A DNA stretch of 64,000 bases from Stercorarius parasiticus (lineage: Eukaryota > Chordata > Aves > Charadriiformes > Stercorariidae): positions 124,001-188,000 of the forward strand of contig VWZL01005185.1 in assembly GCA_013396915.1 (NCBI GenBank), in the 5' to 3' direction. Below, in pieces: positions 1 to 13,738 of this stretch (position 1 is the stretch's first letter; each line of letters starts with the position of its first letter). Position numbers and translations under genes: made by a program. The notes below the pieces were generated by a model, which saw only the letters and a list, made by a program, of their open reading frames with translations, was not told the DNA's origin and did not search any database.

Positions 1-3000
1 TAACACTCTCAAGTCCTGGGACTGATTTTCAGACTATGAATTTCTTTCATGAATGAAAATTGTTTTAGATGACCCTCAGTTTATTACCCATTTAAAAGAG
101 ACAGTAACATTTGGTTACTGAATAAAGACGGCTTTACAGAATAAAGATGGGAAACGGGGATATCATCCTCTGAGGAGAAGGCAGAGACCTCCTTTGCAGA
201 GAAAAACCATCTTTCTTATAATAACATTTCAGATTTCATCACTGAAATGAAAGGCATCTGCCAAAACTTATTGAGTAGTCAAATCAAATAGTTCAATCAG
301 CCCTACAGACCTCACCATGACTGCTCCACTGACATGTGGTTGTCTATAAATGCTTCCCCAACCAAAAGTATTCCATATGGAACACACAATGACATTTACA
401 AGTATTAAAAAATTAGAAAATGTAAAAAACATGTCCTCGCTAGACATTATTTAGTACCTGTGGTGAAAATAGCTTACAGTAAACTACCGTTAATTTTCAG
501 CATTTTAGATGCCTGTCAATGACAGGCACATTTTAAGTGCCTGTCAATTTGAAGATAAACATACAAAGCAAAGCCTAGACAAATGTAATGAGATAACATG
601 TATAACAAGATTTGCTCAGTCTATCAAAACCTGCACTGATTCTGGGTGAGTGGATGCTTCTGGTACTTATCTAAGAGATATTCCTTAGGGATATGGTACC
701 TGAATGCATTTGCCCAGCCAGGCTTAGCAGAAGAGCTAATGGCATCTGATGGCCCAGCTGCAGGAGCAGGGTCTCGCTTCTCGCTCCGATATGTGCTGCT
801 GCAGAACCCTGCCAGAAAAACCACTGCAGCAGTAAGGTCTAGCTGACCACAGAAAATATATGGTGAAATCAGCCTAATTTTCTGTTATCCACGCACAAAG
901 TCTTTTACATTAAAAAAGAAGAGAACCCAAACATAGCTGCAGTGTGGGTTTTTTTGAAAAAATGAAATAACTTACAACAGTGCTACATACAACTGTGGAT
1001 GAAGGTTACAAAACCCATTTCAAATTTAGTTTATATAGAGTATTTTTGTTCCAAGTGAAGCAAAATTAGCCATTTTGGGACTAAGTCGAGCATCACAAGA
1101 TTTCTAAAATAAAGAAGAAGAACATAAAAGCATCGGAAAACTTAACATTTTTAAAAATCCAGAATGAACTATCAAAACTTTCAAAATTTACTACCCACTG
1201 GTTCTTATCCCCTACTTCTTATTATGCCTCTGTGCAAAACTTGTCTTTCGTATATCCTTAAACCGTTATAGCTAAAACATTACTGCTATTTCCACTTGAG
1301 ATTCTTGTGCTTTGAAGTAATCCAGTTGAAAAGACAGGTGCAAAAATTGAGCTCTTGAGGGGGAGCAAACAGTGCATCCGATTTCATCGTCTTGAATAGC
1401 GATAAGACAATGACAGGAGAAGAAAAAGAGAAAGGAAAACTGTTCAGAGGGCAGCAAATTCATGCCTGGATCTGGACAGAGCAAGTCATTCTTCAGTACA
1501 CAGATCATGAATTTAGAAGGGAGAGCAGGAAGAAAGGGCATAGAAGAATCGCTGTATCACAGCTAGGAAACGCTGCACTGACTGACTGCTGCAGAGGGAA
1601 TTTGCAGACAAGCATTTCTGACTGTCACAGATGTCCACATCCACGTTACCGCTGACACTAGGGCAAAACAATATCCAGAGTGACAAAACCAGACAGATGT
1701 GAGTCTGCAGAAAAGCCCACACAGACAAAGAAACTCAATGATTTGCTAATTTTGGTTTTTCACTCAGCTATCATGATAATGATCATGACTATTATTACAA
1801 TGGTTATGAAAATGCAAATTCTCTTTTACTCGGTCCATCGAACTGGAAATACTCTGCAGGAGCAGACTATTGGAGCTGCGGCGCTCCAGCTCTATTTGTA
1901 TTTCTTAACATCAGTTGTAGACTGAATCTCTTGGTAGGTAATACGAACCTCAGCTCTGAGCCTATGGCAAACTAACTGTGCTTTTTAAGTCTTGAAAAGG
2001 AATTTTTTGTTATATGACTAACTGAAAATTTAGAATTGTCATGTTTCATATGTTCACTGATAAAGCATGAAATGGAATAACTACTTTTTCCCCTACCTCC
2101 TCTAGAAATTCTCCACATTTTGACAAAAATGAATAAATAAATCAGGTTTATTAATTAAAATTTTAAATCTTAGAGATTTAAAGATTGCTGAGAAGCAATC
2201 TTCTCAGAATTGCACTGATGAAGAAGGACAAAAACGTACAAAGGTGGAATGCTTTTAGTCCCATATTTCCGTGATATCCTCCATGCTCTCCAGACAGGCA
2301 GTTCCCACCAACACCTTATTCCAATCAGTGGGTCTGTGTAGCCTGATGAACCTCTCCGTTTTCCAAACTAATTCAGTTTGTAGCATATGCTGCAGAGTCA
2401 ATCAAAGCCAAGGCCAAGAAGGGCTCCTGCACTGACTTATGTCTTTTCCCCCTGGGTAATTTCACACTTGACTACCTGAGCAGGCTGAGCTAAGGGAGTT
2501 AAAACCAAATTTCTCTCATTATCTTTTATATAGCAGACAGACATTTCCACTCAGTTTGATGAATTGATTGAGAGACTGAGCTTCTTTTCACACTGTTTTC
2601 TATTTTTGCCTACAATATAGCAAATGAAGTTCACCGTGACCAAATGCAGAAGTTGCACTGTGGGACGCACACATTCTCCAGACAGTAGCACTACCAGGAA
2701 GGGTGAGGGCTCTGAGAGCTATGAATTCCCATAATTGCACAGCTGAATATTACAGACATATTACTTTATTAATAGGAACGTAAGCCAGCATCCTAGTCAC
2801 AGCTCATAGCGCTCTCTGGTGACTCCTTCAGCTCAGACCCATGAGGATCTGGCCAAATCTGCCTTAGGTTGGGACTGTGACTCACTCAAACTATTTTTGT
2901 CCCAGCCTGTGAGGGAGATGTCTCTGTTTCCTCCTACTGGGGAGGAAGGGACGCTCCCTTTGGGATTCAGGGTCTGCCCTGCTCTTTACTGGGAGAACAA

Positions 3001-6000
3001 TCTGCTGGTTCAACCTCAGTATTGCTGTCTGCCTTCAGGGATGAGAGATAAAGACCCAACCTTTGGCTGTTCACTGATGCCAGTTGAGAGTTATGGTCAG
3101 AATATTTCTTAGGAATATGTAGACATCTTTCCAAACAGACTGCAGAACTAAGCTCTAGGTAGGTGCTGATACATCTTTGTCATCAACAGAAATTGGGGCT
3201 GCCACCAACTATGAAACACAGTATTTTGTAAAACCCAAATGGCACCAAACACCAGAAAGGCTGCTGTGAGTTTTCCAGACGGTGTTTGAACAGATAAAAC
3301 TTGCCCACTTGAACCTTTATATGCCCTGCCAGATCTTTCAAATCTTTAACCTAGAGATCCCTAAAGGAACCCAAGCCACCGAGGTATGGTTTAGCATGTC
3401 TTCTTAGCTCTCCAACTGCAGAAGTTGGAATGCCCGAGCAGAAGTGTTGGTTCTTTTGCTCAGAAGGGTACCAAGGGATGCTGGACAGCTTCAGTAATGA
3501 TGATAATTTCTGGGCAGGGAGTCAGCAGGATTGCATTATCTTCCCACTGTAATGACCTCCAGCTATTTCCAAGGCAAACTGTAAGGATATAGTCTTAAGT
3601 GATGATTTAAGGTCCTATCTTGCCCTCTGAACTCAGCTGGAATGCAGAGTGAAATCTGTAGCTAGTTTTTCCACATCTTTTTTCTTTTCTTTCCTGTCCA
3701 TTGGCAGTTACATAAGAAGCTTTTCACTGGATGAAGGAGGCTTGAGCTGCAGGGCATGTCTCAACACATCATTGTTGCTCATGCCAGCCAGAAGCTAAAG
3801 CAAGAAGCATCTGACTTGCTTCAATGACAGTGAAAACCCGACATCAGCCTCATTGCCATTTGGTCAAAACAAAGGAGCCAAGGAATTTTTGTCTCCACCA
3901 TTTCGCGCATGAGAGAAAGGTCATACTCCTCAATTCCTGCTGCCTGCTTGCATCCTCAATGTGCTCTAACTCAGATGAAATGCTGCCTGTTACTATGGTT
4001 AATTAACTCCTGCTTATACTGAATCACAAATGTTGCATAGAAATTGTGATGTGAAGTAATCATATGACACATTTTCTGTATTTTACAGTTGATTCTCAAA
4101 GATCCTGTTCTAGTGCTTGCATGTCTTATTCTAGGTAAAACATAGTGGTCCATGCCTTCTGTCATATAGCAGCATCCTCTTTTTCAGTCCTTGCATAGTA
4201 TTTGCTGGTGGGCACAGTTTAACTGGTAAGACCATTGTAAGCGGCGAAGTCCTAAGCTCTTAGATGCTGAGGTTACCTATATGGGAGAAAATGGAGGAGG
4301 GGGTTAACAGAAAACTGTCACCACAAATTCTGTTAAAATTTGGGAAACTTCATAGATTTCCTGGAACTCATTGGTGGAATAAAACAAACTTATGGAGAAA
4401 ACTGACCGCACTCAAGAGAAAAATCTCCGAGGTTGATGTAGGCACCTGTAAGGCAAATACTGGTTTTGCATAAATCTGCATGATTTCATGCTTCTTAAAT
4501 GGTATAAACAGAAAAATTTCATAACAGGTCGTCCTTTCTAAATAAGTGCCTGTTAGGGCAAAAATGTTTGTGTGAAATGGCTTATCTTCCTTTCCTGAGT
4601 GCCAAGAGAGATGGGAATGCTGCTTTCTCTTCTGTTTCCCTTTGTTGCCTGCGCCATCAGGTGTGGACAAAAATGAGCCTGTGTTCAGTACCCCTGCGGT
4701 ACCAGCAGTTTCTCTAATTAAAAAGTGCAAGGTAGAATGAGTCCTGCAATCTGTTTTAATCTTATCTACATAGGAAAGGGATTTTTATGTGAAGTTAAAA
4801 CACTTATATTACACTGCTCTAATTTCCTGTGAGCATCCTTACTGTGGTATAAGTGGGCTTCATTTCTGGTTATTTTATATCAATCACTTGGCAAGAAAGT
4901 GGTAAAGCGGTTATCCTTTTAAGTGTTCTTAATACTAAAAGGAAGGAGCACAAGAGAAATGCTTATAAAAATAAAAACAATTCCCCCTCCCCACTTTTAC
5001 CTTTCAATATTCTTTGCTGGTTTGCTCTATCAGCTGTCAGTTGCCATGCGTCTTTCTGGTTTTGTTGTAAGTATTTGATTTAGTAGCAGCTGTCTGCTGC
5101 ACTCGATTCTATATTACTGTATATGAGGCTAATTGTGTTCAATGTGTTCAAAACCAAGGATACAATAATTGATTCACATTGGATCCTTTGTTTGTATTTT
5201 TCTGCTGAATCTAACAAGATATTCCCGCAGTAATGCTCTCCCAGAATGGTGTTCTTTTCTCTCAGCCACACAAACAGGGAGCACTCCTACCCTGAGAAAC
5301 AAGGAATATGCAGCTGCAGTTACGCTTACCATGAAGGACTATGTAAGCTGTCTGGAGGGAGTGTGATACGGCTGTTTCGCGTCGGGGTTCTCCATGGTCC
5401 AGTGTATTTGCTGCAGGCAACATGAGGCCAAACTGCAGGAGCTCCAAGAGCTCTCAACTGAGTCAATTCGCAAGATAGGCACACGAAGGAATCAGAACGG
5501 AGAGCACATCCTAAGCCATCCAATCCAATCCCCCATTACTGTGTACAGCCAGATAACATATTCCAGCTGGCAAATACACCCTGTCCTTCTGCAAGCATTA
5601 TTAGGTTTTTGTCCACTCCCCCTAACCTATTTGAAGTCTGTTCTGGAACCTCCCTCATACAATCGCCAAAAAATCCCCCTAATTTCTATTCCAAATTTAT
5701 GCTTTCTCAGTTTCCACCTGTACGTTCTTATGTCAGTACCGGTCTTTAGCTCAAATCATTCTCCTCTCCTCCCTGTGAATTTATAGATTAATTTGTATAT
5801 GTTCAGGTATCATAGTCCCTCCCAGTCCATCAGAAATCAAATCTATGCTACATACAGCAAAATTTTTTTAAGATATGCATATTCAGTACGTTACTAGCAG
5901 TCGCATGCTTATTCTGTCAAGGCTTTGGAGCAGATAAGAGAAAAAGCTTCAGTGTCCCTCTTGGGCTTACCAAAAATGTCCACAGCTACAGCTAGAAAAG

Positions 6001-6050
6001 TGCTGTCCTGAGATGATAAGTTGTCCTGTCCTATGGCATTAGCACTTCTA

Positions 6051-6088
6051 CATACATATATATATATATATATTTATATACATATATA
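6051..6088. repeat. TA-rich microsatellite
   Basis: This is a near-pure run of alternating TA interrupted by single C and T changes. It is intronic and has no visible function. Confidence 0.95.
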
Positions 6089-7500
6089 AAAGTACTAGAA
6101 ATACCTAGGCTGACCCACTTGGAAACAGCTTTGTCACCAGCGTGCTCAAATTCCTCCCATCTGTTGCCACAGACGTTACCTTGCACTTTGTGCTTCATAG
6201 CATTTCTCAATGTCATTCAGTTCTTGTTGCCTGATATTTTAATCCTTCTTCCTACTGAGGCTGCCAAAGCTATTACTACAGTCACTACAGAAGACCAGTC
6301 TTCAGACCAACTCTTTGGGACCTCCATCAGTGAGCTCCTTCTAGTAAGCTGTTTCTCTGTCAGCACATTGCCTTGTCCTTTACCCTCATTAGCCAGTTTC
6401 TTACCTAGTTTTCAATCTTTACAGTGCTAATCCTGTTCCTTAGCTTAATTGATAATTTTCTGCACTGCACCGTACAAAAGCCTTACAGATTAGATCTACC
6501 ATTTGACTTTTGTCTACAAAAATCTGTAAAATTACCAGACAGACATCAGGTTTAGATTGGATGATTTACCTTTTGTGAACCACATTGCATTTTATCCAAT
6601 TTTCCATTTATCTCCGTCTCCCTAATTATTCCTCCCTCTTGTCTACTTCTGATTTTAGTTTATTGCTTACTTCATATACAATTCTTCCAACTGTCTATAT
6701 TCCCAAACTTGAAAGTATTCAGGTTACTGTGTTCTGTTTCTACTTCTGATGTAGTAATTTCCATTTGTATTAATTATTGTGCATTGTCTTCATATTTAAC
6801 TCCCATCCTTACTGGATGTGACAGAAGGTCCCAAGTTCACTTTGGTGCCAAACTAAAGGTTGTTCAATTTTGGTATCTCCTGTCTTTTCATAGCAAAAAT
6901 ATTTCTTCTCTTCATATGCAAGAACTTTTTGCTGTTTGTTTCACTTTCTTCTCCATTGCCAATCCTGGTTTATCTTTTACAGCAATTAGATTTTACTTCT
7001 TTTCTTTTTCACCTGTACGGTATCAGTTTTCTTTTGTGATTATTCTTTATTCATTGTTTTCTCTCTAATTATTTCTAACAAATTTTTTAAAGGGATGGTT
7101 TGTCTAGTTGCATGTGGAGCTCTCCCCTACAAGCTCTCCTCTTGTACTTAATATACAAAATACAGATTATTTTAAGTCAAAGCTATTTCAAATCTCCTTC
7201 AGACTGATTATGAGCCTTTTAAACACCTGAAAGAACAGATACTTTTGCTCATTAAACTTAACACATGCAGATGGTGGGAACAACTCCAGAAGTTTACTCC
7301 AGTTAACTAAGATAAGCTGCTTAGCAGCAGTGCTGGTGACAAGCATCCAGCCCATATCATGGGTTGGAAAGCTTCCGGTTTAGTGGGAAAGGGGAGTTCA
7401 GATAAAAAGAAGATGCTTTTTGAGGACTTTCTAGAAGGTAATGAAATATCCTACTGTTTAGATTGAAAGCATGTAGAAGTGGTGTCTTATGACTGATGTT

Positions 7501-7566
7501 GGGGTTGGAACTAGATGATCTTTGAGGTCCTTTCCAACCCAAACCATTCTATGATTCTATGATTCC
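7501..7566 (+). mobile_element. CR1 retrotransposon, 3' end
   Basis: This is the last 66 bases of a CR1 LINE in plus orientation. It shows the conserved tail TTGGAACTAGATGATCTTTG, then GGTCCTTTCCAACCC, and ends with two ATTCTATG octamer copies. CR1 copies are usually 5' truncated and this one is extremely short. It lies antisense to the host gene. Confidence 0.93.
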
Positions 7567-8296
7567 ATGTTATGTCTGCCTGTTGACCCATTCCTTCATT
7601 TTGGTAGGAAATAGAAGTTAATTTGGATGCTTTAATCCTGTGTGCCTGTAGCATTCTTTGATTTGGCTGATAGGAGGCACAACTGGAGTAATCACAATCC
7701 AGTTAGTTAATCAAAAGAGATAAATGAATTAATTTCCATTTTTACATATGTTTCTTCCCAGCGGCTCATGAGCATGTGGATGGACAGGCATAACTCCTAA
7801 ACACACGTACTATACTAGATGTTCTGCCTTCTTTTCTGGTCACTTCTGGAAACAAGGACTTAGTCAATTCTGTAAGAAATCTTCAAATTTACAATGCAGC
7901 CACCACCATTTGCTTTCAAAGATGAGTCTGTCTACAGCTGTGGGGAACTTCTAGCCTTTCTTTCCATATGCAAAGGTGGAAATAGCATTAAATTTGAAGA
8001 ATCATAATTTGAAAATATTTGTAGACTTTCAGTAACTGAACCTTATTTAAGCTTTTGAATGCAGCTGCTGCTTTGCTAATTCATGACTTTTTTTTGTCTG
8101 TCTCCTCTGGGTTGAAAATTATCGCTGAGGTATGTAACTTGACACATTCATTGTACTCCCTTGTCTTCAAAAGTATGCTTGATTTGGGAAATGCTGATGT
8201 TCTCATTTATTTTTTTTCCCCACGAATAATTATGAACCTATGCCTCTTGGTCTTTGTTTTCATATTCATTGAGCTATCATTTAGAAAAGGGATGTT

Positions 8297-8475
8297 AGAA
8301 TCATAGAATCATCGAATTGTTAGGGTTGGAAGGGACCTTAAAGATCATCTAGTTCCAACCCCCCTGCCATGGGCAGGGACATCTCCCACTAGATCAGGTT
8401 GCTCAGAGCCCTGTCCAGCCTGGCCTTAAAAAATTCCAGGGATGGGGCTTCCCCCACCTCTCTGGGCAACCTGTT
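8297..8475 (-). mobile_element. CR1 retrotransposon, 3' fragment
   Basis: Read on the minus strand, this is a CR1 3' end. The plus strand starts AGAATCATAGAATCATCG (inverted octamers), then GGGTTGGAAGGGACCTTAAA, and continues through the conserved CCTGCCATGGGCAGGGACAT block to TCTGGGCAACCTGTTG, where similarity stops. It lies in the same orientation as the gene. Confidence 0.95.
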
Positions 8476-11400
8476 GTTGGTAAGATCCAGCTCTTTTAAT
8501 AGGATGTCTTTGTTATGTTTTTCTGTCTGCACTTAGTCTTGTAATAAAGTAAAAGACAGTATTTATTACAATATTTTTTGCTTTCTGCAGTTCATTCAAA
8601 CTATATGCTTGTTCTCTGTTGTTATGCATTTATATTGCTCCACTACCCCAAATTTCCTTTTTCGGCCCAGTACCTTTAAAACCCACATGGTTTTGTTGAA
8701 GACTTCTCATTCAGGAGTTAATTATTTCCAGTAAGAGGAAGATTTCTGCTAATATGACTGCATTTTCATGTTGGGTAGGAATTACAAGCACTTCACTTTT
8801 ACCTTCACATGACTCTTCACTACTTTTTCCCAAATACCATTTATTTCCTTCAGAGTGCAAGAATTAAACTTCATAAGGTATTCTGTGGTACAACTAAGAA
8901 ATTTCTGAACAACTTTTGCTCTATATTGAAACACAAAACTAATTCAAGCAAAGTAATTTGAAATGACTGTTATTTGGCTCAAAGCCCATTGCTATGATAC
9001 TTGGCTTTTTGCATTTCTTTAGGTTAATAATATTCAGTTATTAACTCCAAATGAAAATGATTGATGGATGGAGGCCTTATACTATACACAAGGGTACTGT
9101 TAAATGTTCCACCAGTACAATGCTGTTGCCTCCCTTTGGCACTATAGTGCTCATGTGCCTGGACCGTTGTCGAGCCTGGGAGCAGAGGTGGGGACAGAAA
9201 AGACTAGTGGGATCGCCTCTTCTGACTGTGACAGCAGTGACTTCAGATTACATACAAAATGAAACAGCATCTTGAATCACACCTCCCCCTAATTCCCTAA
9301 CCATTTCTCACTACTTCCTAAACACTGCTCCTCCTTATTTACCCCTGCTAAGAAAGCAATGAAGACTTGGGGATGATGGACTCGGCATTCTTCAAGGTCT
9401 TGAAAATTCAGGTCCCATGACAGTGATGTGAATTACTTTCTTCAAGTAGTCAAAGTCTATTCTTGTTTATTTATCCATGTTCAACTCATTTTCCAAAGTT
9501 AATACTTTGCTCAAGACACTTAAGAAAGAGTATTTTGTAATAACTGAAAGCAATACCAACCCTCAGCATAACATCATCTGTATAGGGAAATGTCAATGTT
9601 GGAAACTTACAATCCTGCAATTCCTCTTCATTTTGTATAAAAAAAATAGAGGGAACTAATAGGTTCTACGCTAGGACTTAAAACCTTTGTTCATTATTTT
9701 GTTTGAAAAATAGCAACTTCTTGCTATAAGGTAAGTAAACCACTTTCCCAGTGCCTTATAGGTCTGAGCACTTAAGTGGCTCATTGCAAGCAGGTCTCAC
9801 CATCAATTTAAGTAGATTACACAGGCAGATGTACTGTCTCTTTTCCTTCTCTAGGAACTGTCTGTGAACAGGCTGATTTCACACATTTGTTTACTATGCT
9901 TAACATTTACGTTCTTTTTTCATTTCATGTATTCTTTTGAGTAGTCAATATCCATTAGGTAATTTGCTATCCAATACGATCAAAGGCAGAACTCAATCAT
10001 ACTGGTGTCTTTTTTCCCCTGACTGGTTGGATTGTCAGTATAAACTACCGCTTACTTCAGTCTGAAATTGGTTCTATTTAGTGAGTACATGAGTTTCAAC
10101 TGGCCGCAAACACCTTTTACACAAACAAAAATTTACTTCCATACCTACCTTACACAGGTATTTAAATGTGTAAACACAGTATAAATGTGTCAAATTGAAA
10201 AGCTCTTTTGAAATTGCAAACAAATCCTTTAACATTTTACCACTTAAGCTATGCAGGAAGATGTGACACTAAGATATATAAAGATTTGATTCAAAAGTTG
10301 CACACAATAAAAAGGGTGGAGAAATGGAGAAAGAAAAGAAATATTATGGCCATCTAATCATTGATACAAAACCCCCAAACCCATACTATGAGTTAACAAG
10401 CAGATGTGGAGTAGCAAGGCACTGAGCAGTGCTATTGTCAGTAAACCCTGTTAAGGTTTTCACTAAGAATATTAAGAAATCTAAATTACATAGTTAAGAG
10501 AATATAAACCCATGCACAGGTAGGTGCACATCTCCTGGCTGTTCTCTTGCTGTAATTATGAACTATTTCCTGGCTAGGAAATAAAACCGTTGTTTTATAA
10601 TTAAAGAAAAGAAAAAAATTCCTAAACTGAAATGAGAAATAGAAACTGAAACTTTTCCAAGAACACAAATCCTGCATTTGCTTCTCTTATGAAACACCTA
10701 AAGCTGTTGTTTCTAAAACAAAGTATACTTGCTGGAAACTGCTGACTGCAGCTGCCAGGATTATCTCTATGGCAGATGCTTGGAAGCTTTAAAAGCTCCT
10801 TCTTGGGGTTCTGGGCTGTCTAATGCAGGACTGAGATTTGTTCTCTGGCTTCCAGAATCCATGAGCTGCGTAACTCTTATTTTCTCGTGCCTGACGTCTT
10901 CCAGTCCTAGAATACCTGGCTGAAAACACTGGAAAATGTGCACTGCTGCACCCTCTTAGATGAGCAGGCAAAACAACAGTCAGGGTCTGAGAAATGCCAG
11001 CCTGTGCTTCCTTGGGAGCATACTGAAAACAGGATGTTTTCACTTAGCATTTCTGGTTTGACAACCAGGCATTTCCAACAAAAATGTATTTTGCTAGAAA
11101 ACTCCTAACCAGTTCTGTTGTGAGCAGTCTTTTAACATGAGACCCCCCCAAAAAAAAATCCCAAGCTAAAAGCCCTGAAAACAACCTCCAAAACTTGACA
11201 TTTATGATGAGTTAGTGTCTGAAAAAATATTGAAATTGAAGCTTTCATCATACCTTCTGCAATACGAATGCCACTTCTTTTACACTCTTTTTTGACGGCT
11301 CTAAACCAGTCAGTATCCATGTTTCACTACTCACGCTTTGCAACTAATGAATCTATTGCGAGATAACACTGTGAAAGGAAGAGCTCTCCTTTTAACAATG

Positions 11401-11719
11401 CAGTGTTTTCAAAAAGCTGCCATATCTGTGCTATGTTGTTAAAAATCTACTGTCAGACTGTGCAACATCTTGGTAGGAGTCATTTCATTTTCCAGCTTCT
11501 ACTCTTCTTTGTCATCTTACTTCATAGCTTTTTTATTATACAGCATCCTGCACCCTCAGACAAAGGGTGGGTGGATGTGTCCCTTTCTGTCACAGGAATA
11601 TCCATTCAAGTGTGACCAAAACCACACCTAACTTCTTTCCACTGCAAGGTAGCTCATTAAATACAGACACCTAACTATTTTCTAACTGATTATAATCTGG
11701 AGGGGGAAATGAAAATAAA

Positions 11720-11740
11720 CAAATAAATAAATAAATAAAT
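11720..11740. repeat. AAAT tetranucleotide repeat
   Basis: About five AAAT units lie in tandem in intron sequence. Confidence 0.9.
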
Positions 11741-13690
11741 TTAAAGACGTGAAAAAGAAGCTTTTAAAATGCCACTTGGATTAAAGGCATGCAAACAGTA
11801 CAGCTTCATGGGAACAGAGTTATTGCGAGGGTGTTCCACTCTAAGAAATTTAGTACTCTGGAATGGAAAGGGAAACGTGCACACAGGTTTCTGCACTTTA
11901 CCAACGGCATAAAGAATTAACTAGTAATATGATTTATCCTCATTATTATCAAAAGCTTAGAAGCCTTCACCAGGATAAAGGCCCTATGAGATTAAATTCC
12001 ATTCAAACAGAGAGTTTATGGGTCAAGCACCTTGCATATCCACTTTCATCAGGAAAATACCCTAAAGTATATGACTGAAGAAGTAATAATGTGAAAAATA
12101 GTTTTTTAGCCTGCACTGCCTGCTCTACTAGAAATAATGATGCGCCACTGACATCACCGCTGTCAAAGTTTAAAATACATAGGTGTCAGTCCCCTAACAA
12201 GTTCAAGCAAAGAAAAGGATCTTACTGACTTCAGCTTATAATTGCAGATAAGTTTTTAAAAAAAAAGTGAGAACACCATTTGAAGTATTTTCTCAGCTTA
12301 GTCAGATGATTGGGAAAAGTCTCTCAGGTGTCTATGGATGGCTGCCAAGGAAAAGTCAAACTAATAAACAAACAATCCTCCCCAAAACCAAACCTATTCT
12401 ACCTCCTGCTCCAAACCACAGACATCATATCCATCCTTCACTAAAAATAGAAGGACTGTTTGAAGCATATGTAGTCACAATAAAGCATGGTCTTTATCTC
12501 CATACTCATAAAACTGTGAATTTTTTTAAAGTTTATTCCTTGAGTGGCAGACTTTCCTAATTTAGGAAAATGAACTGAAGCCCACTGAAGCCAGCAGAAA
12601 AGCTCGCACTGGCCTCAGTGATTTGGATCAGGATGGTAAAGTACATGCTTTTAATGGAGGCTCCTAATTCTGCTCCTTTGTCTCCAGTAAGGGCCAAATT
12701 CTTATCTCAGTGAAGTCTATGTAAATCCCCAATTCACGGGCATTGCTTAGGATCCGCACTGGCAAAAATGAAATTGGAAACTATTACCCCCAACTTGTAC
12801 CCCCTCTTCTCCACTATGTTAAAAACCACTCTCTTTTATGGCTTGTTTCTTGACGTAATGGGAAGGCTGCCATCTGCTTGCTTCCATTGGAGGGAATCAG
12901 CATTGAAAAGGCATTTTCAGAAGCATCAGTAAGCATCAGCAAGCAAGTGAAACCTTGCACCATTTCAGATTTCTAGTCCTGAAAGGTTTTGAGTATCATG
13001 TTTATCTGTGTAGCCAAGTCCTTTGTCACAGATACTCTCCACGATTCTAAATCAAGATATACGACTTTCTTGATTTATTACAAAATATATGCATTTTCTT
13101 CATTTGGAAATTGCCACTATATCCAGAAATTCCGAATTTTTATAGCTGCATTTTGGATAAAATAACGAATGAATTTGCCAAGGCAGAATATAATTGATCG
13201 TGCTTGGCTTGCTAGGTAATGATATAATATACTGTGACTCGACCTGCTGGTGCAGAGCACAATCAGTATGCATGCTCTAGCTGGTGGAAAACATAAAATA
13301 AACTGCTTAGATTATTTAGTGAGAACCCAATTTGCTTAGAATGACTAAAGCACAACATACGGCTTGCAAACGAAAAGTATGAACTTTAAAACTTCGCATA
13401 AGAATAAAGTTAAGGCTGAGACTAAAATGTAAAAAAGAACACGTCTTAAGCTAAAAAATAACTGAAGTTATACAAAAGTTCCAACACCTGGAGAGCTGGA
13501 CCTGAATTTACCAGCACCACTGGTGTCAGTGTATCCATGACAAAGAATGGCTATCACAGTCTCTGACAGGGCAAGGACAGTCCTGTTACTCAGAACATTA
13601 AACTTCCTCCATGCTATGCCTAGACATCCCTCTGCACAGCACATCTCACATTTGTATCCCAGCCTCCTGTTTGGTTCCCAAGCTGTTTAC

Positions 13691-13738
13691 CATCATGTAG
13701 ACCTGTTACCAAGCCATCATGTAAACCTGTTACCAACT
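13691..13738. repeat. 24-bp tandem duplication, two units
   Basis: The 24-base unit starting CATCATGTAGACCTGTTACC is repeated immediately with three mismatches. It lies in an intron and is not part of a recognised transposon. Confidence 0.9.

Noticed and set aside
12600..12650. Possible terminal SLC35F1 exon from the peptide FTILI on the minus strand
   Set aside because: Only five residues fit. The sequence before and after does not continue the expected helix and there is no acceptor in phase.
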